From Hymenopus coronatus (taxonomy: Eukaryota; Arthropoda; Insecta; Mantodea; Hymenopodidae), in assembly GCA_030762935.1 (NCBI GenBank), contig CM060882.1:22325001-22389000 (forward strand): a stretch of DNA of 64,000 nt, read 5' to 3'. Positions 1-11,544 of the stretch are shown piece by piece. Numbering within the stretch: the first letter of the stretch is position 1; each line of letters begins with the position of its first letter. Under the pieces are notes generated by a model. It was given only the letters and a program-made list of their open reading frames with translations, was not told the origin of the DNA and did not search any database. The position numbers and the translations under genes were made by a program.

Positions 1-147
1 GACACACACATGAATCTTTTTCCATTTTTTTTTATTCAGGGGGGCCCAAAACATGTATTTCCGGTGAAATCTAGGTATCGAATTAGTGGGTGCATTACAA
101 TACCTTCTCTATACACTATGTACATAGTACGTGTAGAGAAAGTAAAA
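1..147 (+). repeat. H-element, 3' end, cut by window edge
   Basis: The segment starts inside the AC-rich tract and runs through CCGGTGAAATC to the terminal hairpin around CTATGTACATAG, ending GTAGAGAAAGTAAAA. The next copy begins immediately, giving a head-to-tail junction. Confidence 0.85.
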
Positions 148-812
148 ATGTGATATGTTCCATTGAACTAACTTTCTCTAGCTATTTCGGAAAGAAACTT
201 TTTATTCAAAATATTAATCCTTTATCTACATCATGTTAATCGAGATAAACATTAGCAGAATTGGTGTTGTTATTTTATTTATTTGTAAGCATAAGAGGAG
301 TAAGGTAATACATTCGGATAAAATGATAGTCAATTCCTTTAAATCCAGTCGCTGTGTGAAAGAATTGAAATCTGGTCCGCTTTGCTTGCCAGGAATAGGT
401 AAACATAACCAGATGTTGTCTTAATTACTTGCTTCCTTGTAAGTAGAAGGAAAATAAGAGTGTACACCCGAATATCAAATGTCTTAAAGCTGGTTGCCAT
501 GTTGATGAAGGAGTTTATTACTTCACGTGGGAGAAAAGTTTAAGTATTTTAAATCTGTAAACAATAACAAGGAATATCTCAACTCCTGTCCACACAAACA
601 AAGGAACTCCAGTCACATAGCAACCAGCTTTTGACTATCATTTTAGCCTATGGCACTCCCTTATTTCGCTTCTACTTGCAAGGAAGCAAGTAATAAGACT
701 ATTTCTGCTAATTTCTTCTTGATTAGCATGAAGTACAAAAAAGCATAAGCTTTTTAACAATAATTTGCTGCAGAGATGTAGAGAATGGCATATGAATGAA
801 ACACATCAGATT
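148..812. repeat. H-element 5'-5' fold-back dimer
   Basis: The forward 5' half (148-580) runs into a reverse 5' half (581-812). Both outer ends therefore carry the 5' terminus (GATRTGTTCCATT and, mirrored, AATGAAACACATCAGA). Confidence 0.85.
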
Positions 813-820
813 GTTCTAAT

Positions 821-1048
821 TTTTTATTTTTTTTATTTTTAAGTTTAACGTCTGGTTGGTCATACTTAAGGATGAATGTAATTGATGAAATTATGCTCAA
901 ATGATGTTGGGGCTCATGGAGCTTCAAGTTACACAAGATAACCCCCCCCCCCCAAAACTTAGTTGGGTAGCTCATCCTAAGCGAGATTCAAACTCGCGAC
1001 CTGTTGAATATGAGACAGACACGCTACCACCACACCACCCTGGCGAGC
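821..1048 (-). repeat. SINE family 1 (tRNA head), reverse
   Basis: Read on minus: a tRNA-like head (GTGGTGGTAGCGTGTCTG, then B-box GGTCGCGAGTTTGAATCTCG), a body and a T-rich-flanked tail. A run of 11 or more C (945-955) sits where other copies have a short C or A run. Confidence 0.8.
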
Positions 1049-1436
1049 ATACGTCACATTTATCAGTTATTACTCAAATTTCACATATTTATCACCTAAG
1101 TCTCAAAAAGTGCTCTTTTATTGTTAAACAAGGCGCCCATGCGTTGTTTTCTATGCTGTATATATTTTCGCTGTGTCTTTTTATTACTTTCTCTATACTC
1201 ACTGTGTACATAGTGTATAGAGGATGTATTGCACTCCACCAAAAAATTCGATACCAAGATTTCACCGGAAATACAGGGTTACTACAAAAGAAATAGACAA
1301 CTTCAACTGCCTGTAAAACAAAACCTATTAGAGATAGCAACCTAATTAGTTTGGAGGTATGTTGAGAAACTTTCAAAGTTTCGTCTGTTACTATTGGTAA
1401 CGCTGTAGTGTTTTGTTTGTTGTTGCAGAAGCTGAA

Positions 1437-1539
1437 ATGGCGGAAAATCCTGTGGAAAAGGCATATTGCGTGTTGGAATTTGCTAGAACGCAATCAGCAA
1501 CTGTTGTCCAACGACATTTTAGAACACGTTACCACAAAA
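1437..1539 (+). pseudogene. Transposase N-terminal fragment, left arm
   Basis: The ATG at 1437 opens MAENPVEKAYCVLEFARTQS and runs about 34 codons to RTRYHK. It then meets the inversion breakpoint and loses homology. This N-terminal stretch is typical of the mariner-like transposases whose leading domain is annotated DUF4817 in insects. Confidence 0.7.
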
Positions 1540-1544
1540 ATGAA

Positions 1545-2002
1545 ATGATGCGCTCACAAAAACCAGCATCGTCTTCATCATGTCGCAACATGTCGATGCA
1601 AAAGTCACGCCGGATGACCTTATCTTCTTCACTCAGAAACTGCAACATCTGTAATCTGTAAGGCATCATGTGCAGTCGCTTCCGCAAGATTTTCCATACA
1701 GTTTGCTGTGGAATTTGTAATTGCATGCTTGCCCTAGATGTCGATTTCTGTGGGCTTCTTATGTAGGCAGAATGAACACGTTCAACGTTTTCTTCCGAAA
1801 CTCTTGGTCTTCCCGAGCTCTTCCCTTTGCACAAACATCCCGTTGTCTCGAATTTTCTATACCAGTCGTAGATTGACTGTCAAGTCGGTGGCGTTTTGTG
1901 GTAACGTGTTCTAATATGTCGTTGGACAACAGTTGCTGATTGTGTTCTAGCAAATTCCAACACGCAATATGCCTTTTCCACAGGATTTTCCGCCATTTCA
2001 GC
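1545..2002 (-). pseudogene. Transposase N-terminal half, right arm and centre (frameshifted)
   Basis: On the minus strand the transposase start is repeated (about 2002-1895). It is interrupted by a frame change and continues as the DNA-binding segment with GRPRVSEENVERV and a second helix-turn-helix, QIPQQTVWKILRKRL. It then reads FCIDMLRHDEDDAGFCERII, which in intact relatives directly precedes the first catalytic Asp. Coding similarity stops there at the inversion junction, so no DDE/D core is present. Confidence 0.7.
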
Positions 2003-2932
2003 TTCTGCAACAACAAACAAAACACTACAGCGTTACCAATAGTAACAGACGAAACTTTGAGAGTTTCTCAACATACCTCCAAAATAATTAGGTTGCTATC
2101 TCTAACAGTTTTTGTTTTACAGGCAGTTGAAGTTGTCTATTTCTTTTGCAGTAACCCTGTATATGTTTTAGGGTCCCCTGTATCCAAGAAAAGTACTTTC
2201 AGAAAAAAGTCCGTGTGTGTGTGTGTCCGTATGTCCGTGTGTCTGTCAACACGATAACTCAAAAACGAAAAGTCGGTAAAATACCAAACTTGGTATTTAA
2301 GTTAGTATCTTCCAGGGATACGACACGAGGATTTTGAGAAAAATCCCCCCACCCCAAACTACCCTTTACATGGAACTTTTTTCGAAAATTTTGATTTTCT
2401 CAAAAATGGCTCTAACGATTTTGATTAAAATTTCGTATATTGTAAATATTTATCTGACAAATAAAAGGTATATCTTGAATTTTCTAGGAATTGCCTCTGA
2501 AGAGTAGTTTATTCTGGATGAATTTTACGGAATTTTGAATAACTGCTAAACCGTAAGAGATGGGCAAACATTTATGACACAAAAAATGTAGTGCACTTTA
2601 AAACACACGATTTATGTTATATACATTTTTTTCGTGGAGTTCGTCGTTTTTGAGACATTCCTAATTTTTGGTTTCTGCTATGAAAAACTTATATTTTTCT
2701 CATACAGGAGCTTGTCAACTCCGGTCCATATAAACAAAGGAACTTCATTGACATAGCAATCTGCTTCTGACTATCACTTTAACCTATGGTAGTCCCTTAT
2801 TTCGCTTCTACTTACAAGGAAGCAAGTAATAAGACTATTTCTGCTAATTTTTTCTGATTAAAATAAAGTAAATAGCTTTTTAAGGATAATTTGTTGCAGG
2901 GATATAGAGAAAGTCATGTGAATGTCAGATTT

Positions 2933-3267
2933 TGAATTTTTAAGGCAGTAAGTAATGCCATCTCGTGCCCAAGCAAGCAAGCGAAGCTACTCAGCTGAAT
3001 GCCATTAACTTAGTACTGAGGTCGTTATTTGACATCCCAGTTCGCTAATAGAATGAAGCCATTTCTCATGTTGACTCCCAGAGGAGGCTTAGCTTTCACA
3101 CAAGAACTTTGAGATTAGCAATAAGCATGTAACTAGTTCTACAGTTGGCAGAGCACTTGCTGACCCGCTTACACCTCATTTGTCTGAGTCGCAACAATCA
3201 CAAGTCCCTTCTCTCTACATCCACACAAAAACATCTCTCATGAGTAAGTGATTGATCCCTTTGTTTG
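2933..3267. other. Unassigned sequence between repeats
   Basis: About 335 bp of mixed composition with no credible reading frame, no tRNA-like boxes and no H-element motifs that I can see. Confidence 0.5.
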
Positions 3268-4326
3268 CTAATTAAAATAAACATGAGCAGAAATGGTTTT
3301 GTTACCTGCTTTCTTGTTATGCAAAATTCATCCAGAATAAAGATGTCTTCAGAGGCTATTCCCTAAAAATTCAAGATATATATTTTATTTGTTATGTAAA
3401 CATCCTTAATATACCATATTTCAATCAAAATCTTTATAGCCATTTTGGAGAAAATCATGACTTTCTCTAGCCGTTTCTCTTACATAAGATTATTCTTCTT
3501 TCTGCACCTTGTTAATCTAGGTATTCAGCACAATGTTCTTATTACTTAATTCGTTATAAGTAGGAAGAAAATAAGGGAATACACTAGGCTAAATCGATAG
3601 TCAAATGTTTTAAAAGCTGTCAGCGATTATCATTACAAATCGTTTCTTTTCTTGGCCAGGAGTAGAACAAAAGAAAAACGGACACTCCCGTCGGAGAAAA
3701 GTATAAGTACTTCACAACTGAAACTAATAACAATGAATACCTCGAAAACGGTAAGCTTCACGAAAACAATGTATATGACGTAAATTGTGTATTTTAACAA
3801 GGCCTACATTTTTTGTGTAGTAAGTTTTTGTCTATCTCTTACGGTTTATTAGTTATGCCAAATTAAGCAAAATTCATCCAGAATAAACAGGTCTTTAGAA
3901 GCTATTCCCAGAAAATTCAAGATATACATTTTATTTTTCAGGTAGATATCTTTAATATACGATATTTTAATCAAAATCGTTAGAGCCATTTTTAAGAAAA
4001 TCAAAATTTTCGAAAAAAGGTCAATGTAAAGGGTAGTTTGGGGTAGGGGGATTTTTCTCAAAATCTTTGTATCGCATCCCTGAAAGATACTGAACTTAAA
4101 TACCAAGTTTGGTATTTTAGCTACTTTTCGTTTTTGAGTTATCGTGTTCACAGACACACGGACACACACAGACACACACAGACCTTTTTCTGGAAATGCT
4201 TTTTTTGGATTCAGGGGGTCCTAGAACATGTATTTCCGGTGAAATCTCGACATCGAATTTTTGGGTGGAATGCAATACTTCTCTGTCCCTATGTACATTG
4301 TACATACGGGGCTAGAGAAGGTAAAA
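3268..4326 (+). repeat. H-element fragment plus near-complete copy (hairpin variant B)
   Basis: A short internal fragment (3268-3456) joins a forward copy that begins at CATGACTTTCTCTAGCCG and ends in the variant hairpin with CCCTATGTACATTGTACATA and a GGG arm (4280-4320). Confidence 0.85.
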
Positions 4327-5135
4327 ATGTAGTTGGGGTAAAGGTGGTGGATTTTCTTGAAAATCTTCATGTCGCATCCTTGGAAGATACCAAACTTAAA
4401 TACCAAGTTTAGTATTTAACCGACCTTTCGTTTTTGAGCTATGCTATCCGCAGACACACACACGGACCTTTTTCTGAAAAGATTTTTTTTTTATTTTGAT
4501 TCTGGGAGTCCTGAAACATATATTTTGGGTGAAACCTTGGTGTCGAATAGTACGTGTAGAGAAAGTAACAAATCTCATATCTTCTTTTCAGTATCTTGTA
4601 AAAGATAGTTCTTTTTGTATACATAATTCTAATTAAGATAAATCATTAACAGAAATTGTCTTATTACTAGCTTTCTTTTAAGTAAAAGGGTAAGGTAATA
4701 CAGTAGGCTAAAGAGATAGTCAAATGTTTTAAAATGTGGTTGCTATTGGATTGGGATTCATTTCTTTGTGTGGCCAGGAATTGACAAGTTCCCATATGAG
4801 TATATTTTAAATATTTTAAAACTGAAACCAATAAGACAACGGTGAACTCAACGAAAAAAAAATGTATATAACATAAATTGTGTTTTTTAACGAGCTCAGC
4901 ATTGTTGGTCATGTAAAGTTTTGTGTATATCTCACGGATTATTATTTGTGTTGTGAATAACTTTAACATACGGTATTTTAATCAAAATCGTTAGAGCCAT
5001 TTTGAGAGAATCAAAATGTTCGAAATTTTTTGCATGTAAAGAATAGTTGGGGAGAGGGAGGAGGGGGTTCTAAAATCGTCGTGTGGCATCATTGGAAGAT
5101 ACTAAACTTAAATATCAAGTTTTATTGGAGTGGCA
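4327..5135 (+). repeat. Two truncated forward H-elements
   Basis: 4327-4572 is a 3' portion joined directly behind the previous terminus. It has lost most of its hairpin and keeps only GTGTAGAGAAAGTAA. From 4573 a 5' portion runs to about 5135 and stops inside the AGATACTAAACTTAAAT motif. Confidence 0.75.
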
Positions 5136-5154
5136 GTAATACGGAATAAAAAAA

Positions 5155-5472
5155 AAAGTTTTTTCTGTCTAGCAAGTTTCTGTCTAAGTTTTGGTTTGCC
5201 AGTTATACAAAAATCATCCACAATGAAGAGGTCATCAGAGGCTATTCCCATAAAATTCATAAGGTATTTTAATCAAATAATTACAAACGCTGTTGAAAAA
5301 ATAATTTCCAAAACATGTGTCATGTAAAGTGTAGTTGGGGTGGGGGTATGTTCTAGTAAATCTCAATATCGCATCCTTGGAAGATACTACACTTATATAC
5401 CAAGTTTGGTGTTTTACCGAAATTTCGTTTTGAGTTACTGTGTTCACTGACACACAATCACTGTTCTAAAAA
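5155..5472 (+). repeat. H-element internal fragment, forward
   Basis: This covers AAGTTTCTGTCTAAG through TTGGAAGATACTACAC to the CACTGACACAC tract. Both termini are missing. Confidence 0.75.
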
Positions 5473-5477
5473 TGCTC

Positions 5478-6350
5478 TTTACTTTCTCGATACGAACTAT
5501 GTACATAGTATGTAGAGAAGATATTGTATTGCACCCAAAAATTCGATACCGAGATTTCACCGGAAATACATGTTTTGGGTCTCCCTGATTCGAAAAAAAA
5601 ACCATTTTCGGAAAAAGGTGCACGTGTGTGTGTATATATATGTCTGTCTGTGGAGGGCATAGCTCAAAAATTAAAAGACCGCTAAATATCAAGCTTGGTA
5701 TTTAAGTTTAGTATCTTCCAGGATACAACAATAAGATTTTGTGTAAAATCCTCCCACCCCAAATTACCCCTTACATGGAACTTTTTTCGAAAATGTTGAT
5801 TTTCTCAAAAATGACTCTAACGATTTTGATTAAAATGTTGTATATCAAAGATATTTTACCCGACAAATAAAATGTATATCTTGAATTTTCTGGGAATAGC
5901 CTCTGAAGACTACTTTATTCTGAATGAATTTACGGAATTTTGCATAACTGTTAAACCGTAAGAGATGGACAAAGACTTACCCGACAAAAACTGTAGAGAA
6001 CGTTAAAGCATACAATTTATGTTATATATATTTTTGTCGTATAGATGATAGTTTTTCAGATATCCCTTGTTCTTCCTTTCAGCTTTAAACACCTTGCTTT
6101 CCTCATACAAGAATTTGTGAGCTCCTGTCCATACAAACAAAGAAACTTCAGTCACAGAGCAATGAGCTTTTGACTATCACTTTAACCTATGGTACTCCCT
6201 TATTTCGCTTCTGCTTACAAGGAAGCAAGTAATAAGACCATTTCTGCTAATTTTTTCTCGAATAGCGTTAAGTAAATAAAAGCATTAGCTTTTTAATAAT
6301 ACTTTATTGCAGAGATGTAGAGAAAGTCATGTGAATGGAACACATCTGAC
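5478..6350 (-). repeat. H-element, full length, reverse
   Basis: It opens with ACTTTCTCGATACGAACTATGT and ends GTCATGTGAATGGAACACAT. A T-run follows, then the 3' end of a forward copy. Confidence 0.88.
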
Positions 6351-6371
6351 TTTTCTTTTTTTTTTTTTTTT

Positions 6372-6458
6372 TGATTCGGGGGATCCTAAAACATATTTCC
6401 GGTGAAATTTCAGTATCGAATTTTTGGGTGGAATACGTGTTAGAGAAAGTAAAAACGG
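6372..6458 (+). repeat. H-element 3' stub, forward
   Basis: GATTCGGGGGATCCTAAAAC through ATCGAATTTTTGGGTGGAAT to TAGAGAAAGTAAAA. The hairpin centre is deleted. It abuts the 5' end of the preceding reverse copy. Confidence 0.75.
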
Positions 6459-6947
6459 GCTGTTAATTTGTGTACTGAATACATAATAGAATGAATTCTA
6501 TATTTTGCATTTCAAGAAGTAAGTTTAGGGTTTCAGTTGTTGATAATCCGGTTCCAATAAAGATTTTCTTTAATGTTGCTGTGGATAGGAAAAATGGGAA
6601 ATGTAATTAGTGTTCTGTGCTTGCTTTAAGTTTCTCGGAGCCCCTTTTGGGATGACCTCCAGCAGTAATTAAAGTACGGCAGACATTGGCAAAATCGATT
6701 TCCTGACGTAAAGTTGTTGGGGATCTTAATACAAACATCACGGAGTGTTTCCTGAAGCTTTGCAAATGTTTTCCGCTACTTCTCGGCAAATTGCTTTTCC
6801 ATTTAACTCGGAAACTCCCTATTGAATTAAGGTCACTGTTATTGCGTATTCTTGATTCAATATTCACAACTGTCTATTAAAACAAACGGTTACGTATACG
6901 ATACTCTTTCGTTCCTATGTGCACTGTTACATGTCCTATTCCTTAAG
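6459..6947. other. Unique-looking spacer, no recognised gene
   Basis: An 86-codon minus-strand frame (6867-6607) covers most of it. It shows no family motif, no ribosome or splice context and no low-complexity bias. I do not recognise it and treat it as probably non-coding. Confidence 0.4.
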
Positions 6948-6949
6948 AA

Positions 6950-7740
6950 AAAATGTGATGTGTTCCATTCACATGACTTACTATACGTCTCCCTGAAAAT
7001 TATTGTTAATAAGCTTATACTTCTATTTACGTCATGCTAATCGAGAAAACATTAACAGAAATCTTATTACTTGCTTCCTTGTAAGTAGAAGCGAAATATG
7101 AGAGTACTATAGGTTAAAGTGAAAGCCAAAAGCTGGTTGCTATGTGACTGACGTTCCTTTGTTTGTATGGTCACGACTTTACAAAGTCCTGTGTGAGAAA
7201 AGTATGTTTTTATAGCTGAAACCAATAACAAGGAATATCTCAGAAACAATCAACTCCACGCAAAAATGCATATAACATAAATTGTGTGTTTTAATGTGTT
7301 CTAAATTTTTGTGTGTAAGTTTTTGTTTATCTCTTACGGTTTAACAGTTATGCAAACTTCCGTAAAATCCATCCAGAATAAAGTAGTCTTCAGAGGCTAT
7401 TCCCAGAAAATTCAAGATATACATTTTATTTGTCAGGTAAATATCTTTAATATACGATATTTTAACCAAACTCGAGAGCCATTTACTTTTCTTATACAGC
7501 AATTTTTCAACTCCTGTGCATACAAACAAAGGAGCTTCAGTCACATAGCAACCAGCTTTTGACTATCACTTTATCCTATGGTATTCCCTTATTTCCACTC
7601 TACTTACAAGGAAGTAAGTAATAAGATTATTTCTGCTAATTTTATATTGGATTAGCTTGAAGTAAATAGAAGAATAAGCTTTTTAACAATAATTTGTTGC
7701 AGAGTCGTTGAGGAAATCGCGTGAATCGAACACATTAGAT
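6950..7740. repeat. H-element 5'-5' fold-back dimer
   Basis: Forward sequence (6950-7476) extends past ATATTTTAACCAAA, then switches to a reverse 5' half (7477-7740) ending GTGAATCGAACACATTAGA. The arms are unequal: the forward arm contains about 250 bp not matched in the reverse arm. Confidence 0.85.
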
Positions 7741-8146
7741 GTTTTTGTAAGGAAAATACCTGAAAAGACATGAATTAGGAATATCACAGATTTGTACCTA
7801 GAATATACCTAATATTTTGTACTCCAGGAAGGTAGGTATTGATGAAATTATTTCAATTTCTGTGCGCTAATTTTGTTGAAAGTTCCTATTTGCAGTGTGA
7901 AGGAATAATGGTTATAAATAGCTGGAAATCAGAGTAACAGCTATTCCCAGACAGCTTATCAGTGAGATTAAAAATATATTTTTCCACAAAGGTAGAATTA
8001 TTACAAAAACGATGGGCACGAATAGACAGTTCAAATGCAATTGATTTTCTAACATATTTGGGATGATAGCTGTCAAAGAGCAAATATTTGGTGACTGCAG
8101 TGGTTCACACATACCGCTATAGTTAATAAGTGACATTCTACATCAA
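7741..8146. other. Unassigned spacer
   Basis: AT-rich. Two overlapping 65-75-codon minus frames have no recognisable motif. I see no repeat family. Confidence 0.45.
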
Positions 8147-8182
8147 TTTTTTACTTTCTCTAAACGTACTGTGTACAGTCGC
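8147..8182 (-). repeat. H-element 3' hairpin tip, reverse
   Basis: TTTTTACTTTCTCTAAACGT then ACTGTGTACAGT, cut off just after the loop. It sits 15 bp before a complete forward copy. Confidence 0.6.
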
Positions 8183-8196
8183 GCACACACAAAAAA

Positions 8197-9061
8197 AGAA
8201 AATCAGATGTGTACCATTCACATGACTTTCTCTACATCTCTGCAACAAATTACTCTTAAAAAGCTTATACTTCTATTTACTTCATGCTAATCAGAAAAAT
8301 TAACAGAAATAGTCTTATTACTTGCTTCCTTGCTAGTAGAAGCGCAATAAGGGGGTACCAAAGGTTAAAGTGATAGTCAAAAGCAGGTTGCTATCTGACT
8401 GAAGTTCCTTTATTTGTATGGACACAGTTCACAAAGTCCTGTATGAGAAAAGTATAAGTTTTTAATAGCTGAAACCAAAAACAAGGAATATCTCAAAAAC
8501 AATAAACTTCACGAAAAAAATGTATATAACATAAATTGTGTGTTTTAAAGTTCTCTACATTTGTTGTGGGATAAGTTTTTGTCCATCTCTTATGGTTTAG
8601 CAGTTATTCAAAATGTCGTAAAAGTCATCCAGAATAAAGTACTCTTCAGAGGCTATTCCCAGAAAATTCAAGATATACATTTTATTTGTCAAGTAAATAT
8701 CTTTAATATAGGACATTTTAATCAAAATCATTAGAGCCATTTTTGAGATAATCAAATGTTTCGAAAAAAGTTCCATGTAAAGGGTAGTTGGGGGTGGGGG
8801 GATTTTTCTCAAAATCTTCGTGTCGCATCCCTGAAGGATACTAAACTTAAATACCAAGTTTGGTATTTTACCGACTTTTCGTTTTTGAGTTATCGTGTTC
8901 ACAGTCACACACACACACAGGACTTTTTTCCGAAAATGCTTTTTTTTAGATAAAGGGGACCCTAAAACATATATTTCCGGTGAAATCCCGGTATCGAATT
9001 TTTGGGTGGAGTACAATACCTTCTCTATACACTATGTACATAGTGTGTATAGAGAAAGTAA
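8197..9061 (+). repeat. H-element reference copy, full length, forward
   Basis: About 865 bp from AATCAGATGTGTACCATTCA to GTGTATAGAGAAAGTAAT. In order: 5' motif GACTTTCTCTA, GCTTCCTTGCTAGTAGAAGC, ACATAAATTGTGTGTTTTAA, GAGGCTATTCCCAGAAAATT, ATTTTAATCAAAATCATTAG, GGGGGTGGGGGGATTT, an ACAC tract at 8903-8920, CCGGTGAAATC, and the terminal hairpin 9022-9057 with near-perfect arms TTCTCTATACAC and GTGTATAGAGAA. Confidence 0.92.
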
Positions 9062-9270
9062 TTAGTCATCCCCAGATTCCATGTGTCGATCGAAGAGCTT
9101 CGGGTATCGTCGTAAAAGCTGTGTTCACAATGCACACGAAAGAACTGCACAATGGTCTGTGACTGACATGTTCAACTTATGAGTACTACAAAAAGACACA
9201 GAACGACAGTTTAAGAAGGCTTTGCTTCCCCTCATAAGCTTCTAGGATCAAATCTCGCGCTTCTTGTCAT

Positions 9271-10117
9271 TTTTACTTTCTCTATAGAGAAGGTATTGCA
9301 CTACACCCAAAAATTCGATACCGAGATTTACCGGAAATATATGTTTTAGGGTCCCCAATATCCAAAAAAAGCATTTTCACAATAAGGTCCGTGTGTGTCC
9401 GTGTGTCCGTGTGTCTGTGAACACGATAACTCAAAAACGAAAAGTCGGTAAATACCAAACTTGGTATTTAAGTTTAGTATCTTCCAGGTTTGCGACACGA
9501 ATATTTTGAGAAAAATCCCTTCACCCCCAACTACCCCTTACATGGAACTTTTTTCGAAAATTTTGATTTTCTAAAAAATGGCTCTTAACGATTTTGATTA
9601 AAATAATACATTAATGATATTTACCTGACAAATAAAATGTATGTTTTGAATTTTCTGGGAATAGCCTCTGAAGACTACTTTATTCTGGGTTAATTTCACG
9701 GAATTTTGCATTACTGCTAAACCGTAAGATATGGACAAAAACTCACCATACAAAAAATGTAGAGTACTTTAAAACACACAATTTATGTTAAATACATTTT
9801 TTTCGTGGAGTTGATTGTTTTTGAGATATTCCTTGTTTTTGGTTTCAGCTATAAAAAACATACGTTTCTCATACAGGACTTTGTGAACTCGTGTCCATAC
9901 AACAAAGGAACTTCAGTCACATAGCAACCAGCTTTTGACCATCACTTTAACCTATGGTACTACCTTATTTCGCTTCTACTTACAAGGAAGCAAGTAATAA
10001 GACTATTTCTGCTATTTTTTTTCTCGATTAGCATGAAGTAAATAGAAGCATAAGCTTTTTAACAACAATTTATTGCAGTTTTTTTAGAGAAAGTCGTGTG
10101 AATGGAACACATCAGAT
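9271..10117 (-). repeat. H-element, reverse, hairpin loop deleted
   Basis: It opens ACTTTCTCTATAGAGAAGGT: the loop of the hairpin is gone so the arms touch. The rest is complete and ends AATGGAACACATCAGATT. Confidence 0.88.
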
Positions 10118-10229
10118 TTTTTAAGTTTGTTAATTTTATGACTGGAAATTAAGAACCTAATATTGCATTAATATAACTTTGGGCCTATCTATACACACAA
10201 AAATATTATTTTACTATAACTATAAAAAA

Positions 10230-11097
10230 TCTTATGTTTTACACTCACATGACTTTCTCTAGCTGCTCTAATGCAAAATTCTTACAAAAGATTCTTCATC
10301 TTTCTATACCACGATAATCGAGATAAACATTAGCATAATGTTCTTATTACTTAGTTCTTTATAAGTAGGAGAGAACTAAGGGAATTTAATAGGCTAAAGT
10401 GATAGTCAAATGTTTTAAAAGCTGTCGTTATGCGACTGTTATGTCAAAACGCTTCTTTACTTGGCCAGAAGTAGAACAAAAGAAAAACGGACACTTCTCG
10501 TCTGAGAAAAGTATAAGTACTTTACCAATATCAAGGAATATCTCGGGAACGGTTGGAAGGACATAATTGAGTGTTTTGAATGAGATCTACATTTTCTGTT
10601 TAGCAGTTAAGTAAAATTCGGCAAAATTCATCCAGAATAAAGAGGTCTTCAGAGGCTATTCCCAGAAAATTCAAGATATGCATTTTGTTTGTGATGGAAA
10701 TGGCTTTAATATGTGGTATTTTAATAAAAATCATCAGATACATGTTTGAGAAAAACAAAATTTTTGTAAAATTTTTCCATGTAAAGGGTACTTTTAGCTG
10801 GGGGGATTTTCTTGAAAATTTTCATGTCGCATCCTTGCAAGATATCTCTCTTAAATGTCAAGTTTAGTATTCAACAGTCTTTTCGTTTCTGAGCTATACT
10901 GTCCACAGACACAAACACAGACACAAATACACACACGGATACACGCACACACACGGATATTTTTCTGAAAATGCTTTTTTGGGATTCAGGGGGACCCAAA
11001 ACATGCATTTCCGGTGAAATCTCGCTTTTGAATTTTTGGGTGGAGCGCAATACCTTCTCTACACACTATGTACATAGTACGCGTAGAGAAAGTAAAA
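10230..11097 (+). repeat. H-element, full length, forward
   Basis: It starts AATCTTATGTTTTACACTCA, has an extended ACAC/GGAT tract (10908-10965) and ends GCGTAGAGAAAGTAAAAA after the hairpin. Confidence 0.88.
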
Positions 11098-11544
11098 ATC
11101 TGCTAATACCTGTGTATTCTTAGACATGTCTCTATGAGAATGAGGTACACATCTTTCCGCGGCGCTGTTATCTGATGTTTTTCTCGGAGGGTGCTAATTT
11201 GGTTGCAGGTTTTGCAGGAGACATTTTGCGCGCCCCTTTGTGACACTTTCGGCTCCCAAGATGCCCATGTGTGAACGAAGTCCAGGCAGAGGGGGGAAAT
11301 AACACTTGACATAAGTGGTACGGAGATAAGAACGGAGTGGGCGCGGCACATCCATTGTGTCCCAAGATGAGATTTGTATCTCAAGCAAGACGGAGTTGAC
11401 ATGTCAAGAGATGGCTGTCAAACAGCAACACAAACACAACGTAGAGTAAATCATTGTTTTCAGTTGGGTTCATGACTTTAAAACTTTCTCTACTACGTAT
11501 AGTATGAAGAGGAACATTATTTTTAGAAAATCAATAAGGTTTAT
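11098..11544. other. GC-richer unique spacer
   Basis: Three overlapping minus-strand frames of 64-99 codons exist in different phases, which argues against real coding. No splice-bounded exon or tRNA box was recognised. The compositional shift against its AT-rich surroundings is the only notable property. Confidence 0.45.

Larger units (their letters stand above)
1274..2159. mobile_element. Fold-back Tc1/mariner-type element (886 bp)
   Basis: The element has inverted arms of about 266 bp (1274-1539 and 2159-1894) that begin CAGGGTTACT. It is flanked by TA on both sides (1272-1273 and 2160-2161), and removing it plus one TA restores the H-element sequence around it, so the insertion is precise. 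Each arm contains the same transposase start, MAENPVEKAYCVLEFARTQS, at 1437 on plus and in mirrored form on minus. The single-copy centre (1540-1893, minus strand) continues the transposase through a helix-turn-helix region (KGKSSGRPRVSEENVERV, then PQQTVWKILRKRL) and stops near ERII. The catalytic half is absent. The 3' half has therefore been replaced by an inverted copy of the 5' end. It is non-autonomous. Confidence 0.88.
1182..2932 (-). repeat. H-element, reverse, interrupted by Tc1-like insertion
   Basis: This is a full-length reverse copy (about 865 bp without the insert). It opens with the hairpin at 1186-1222 and ends near GTCATGTGAATGTCAGA. The 886-bp fold-back transposon lies at a TA inside the CCGGAAATATATG motif. 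Confidence 0.9.

Noticed and set aside
1092..1493. 133-codon minus frame at the left arm of the fold-back element
   Set aside because: It spans an H-element terminus and the inverted arm, and carries no transposase motif in that frame. The mirrored 105-codon frame at 1940-2257 shows it is repeat-derived.
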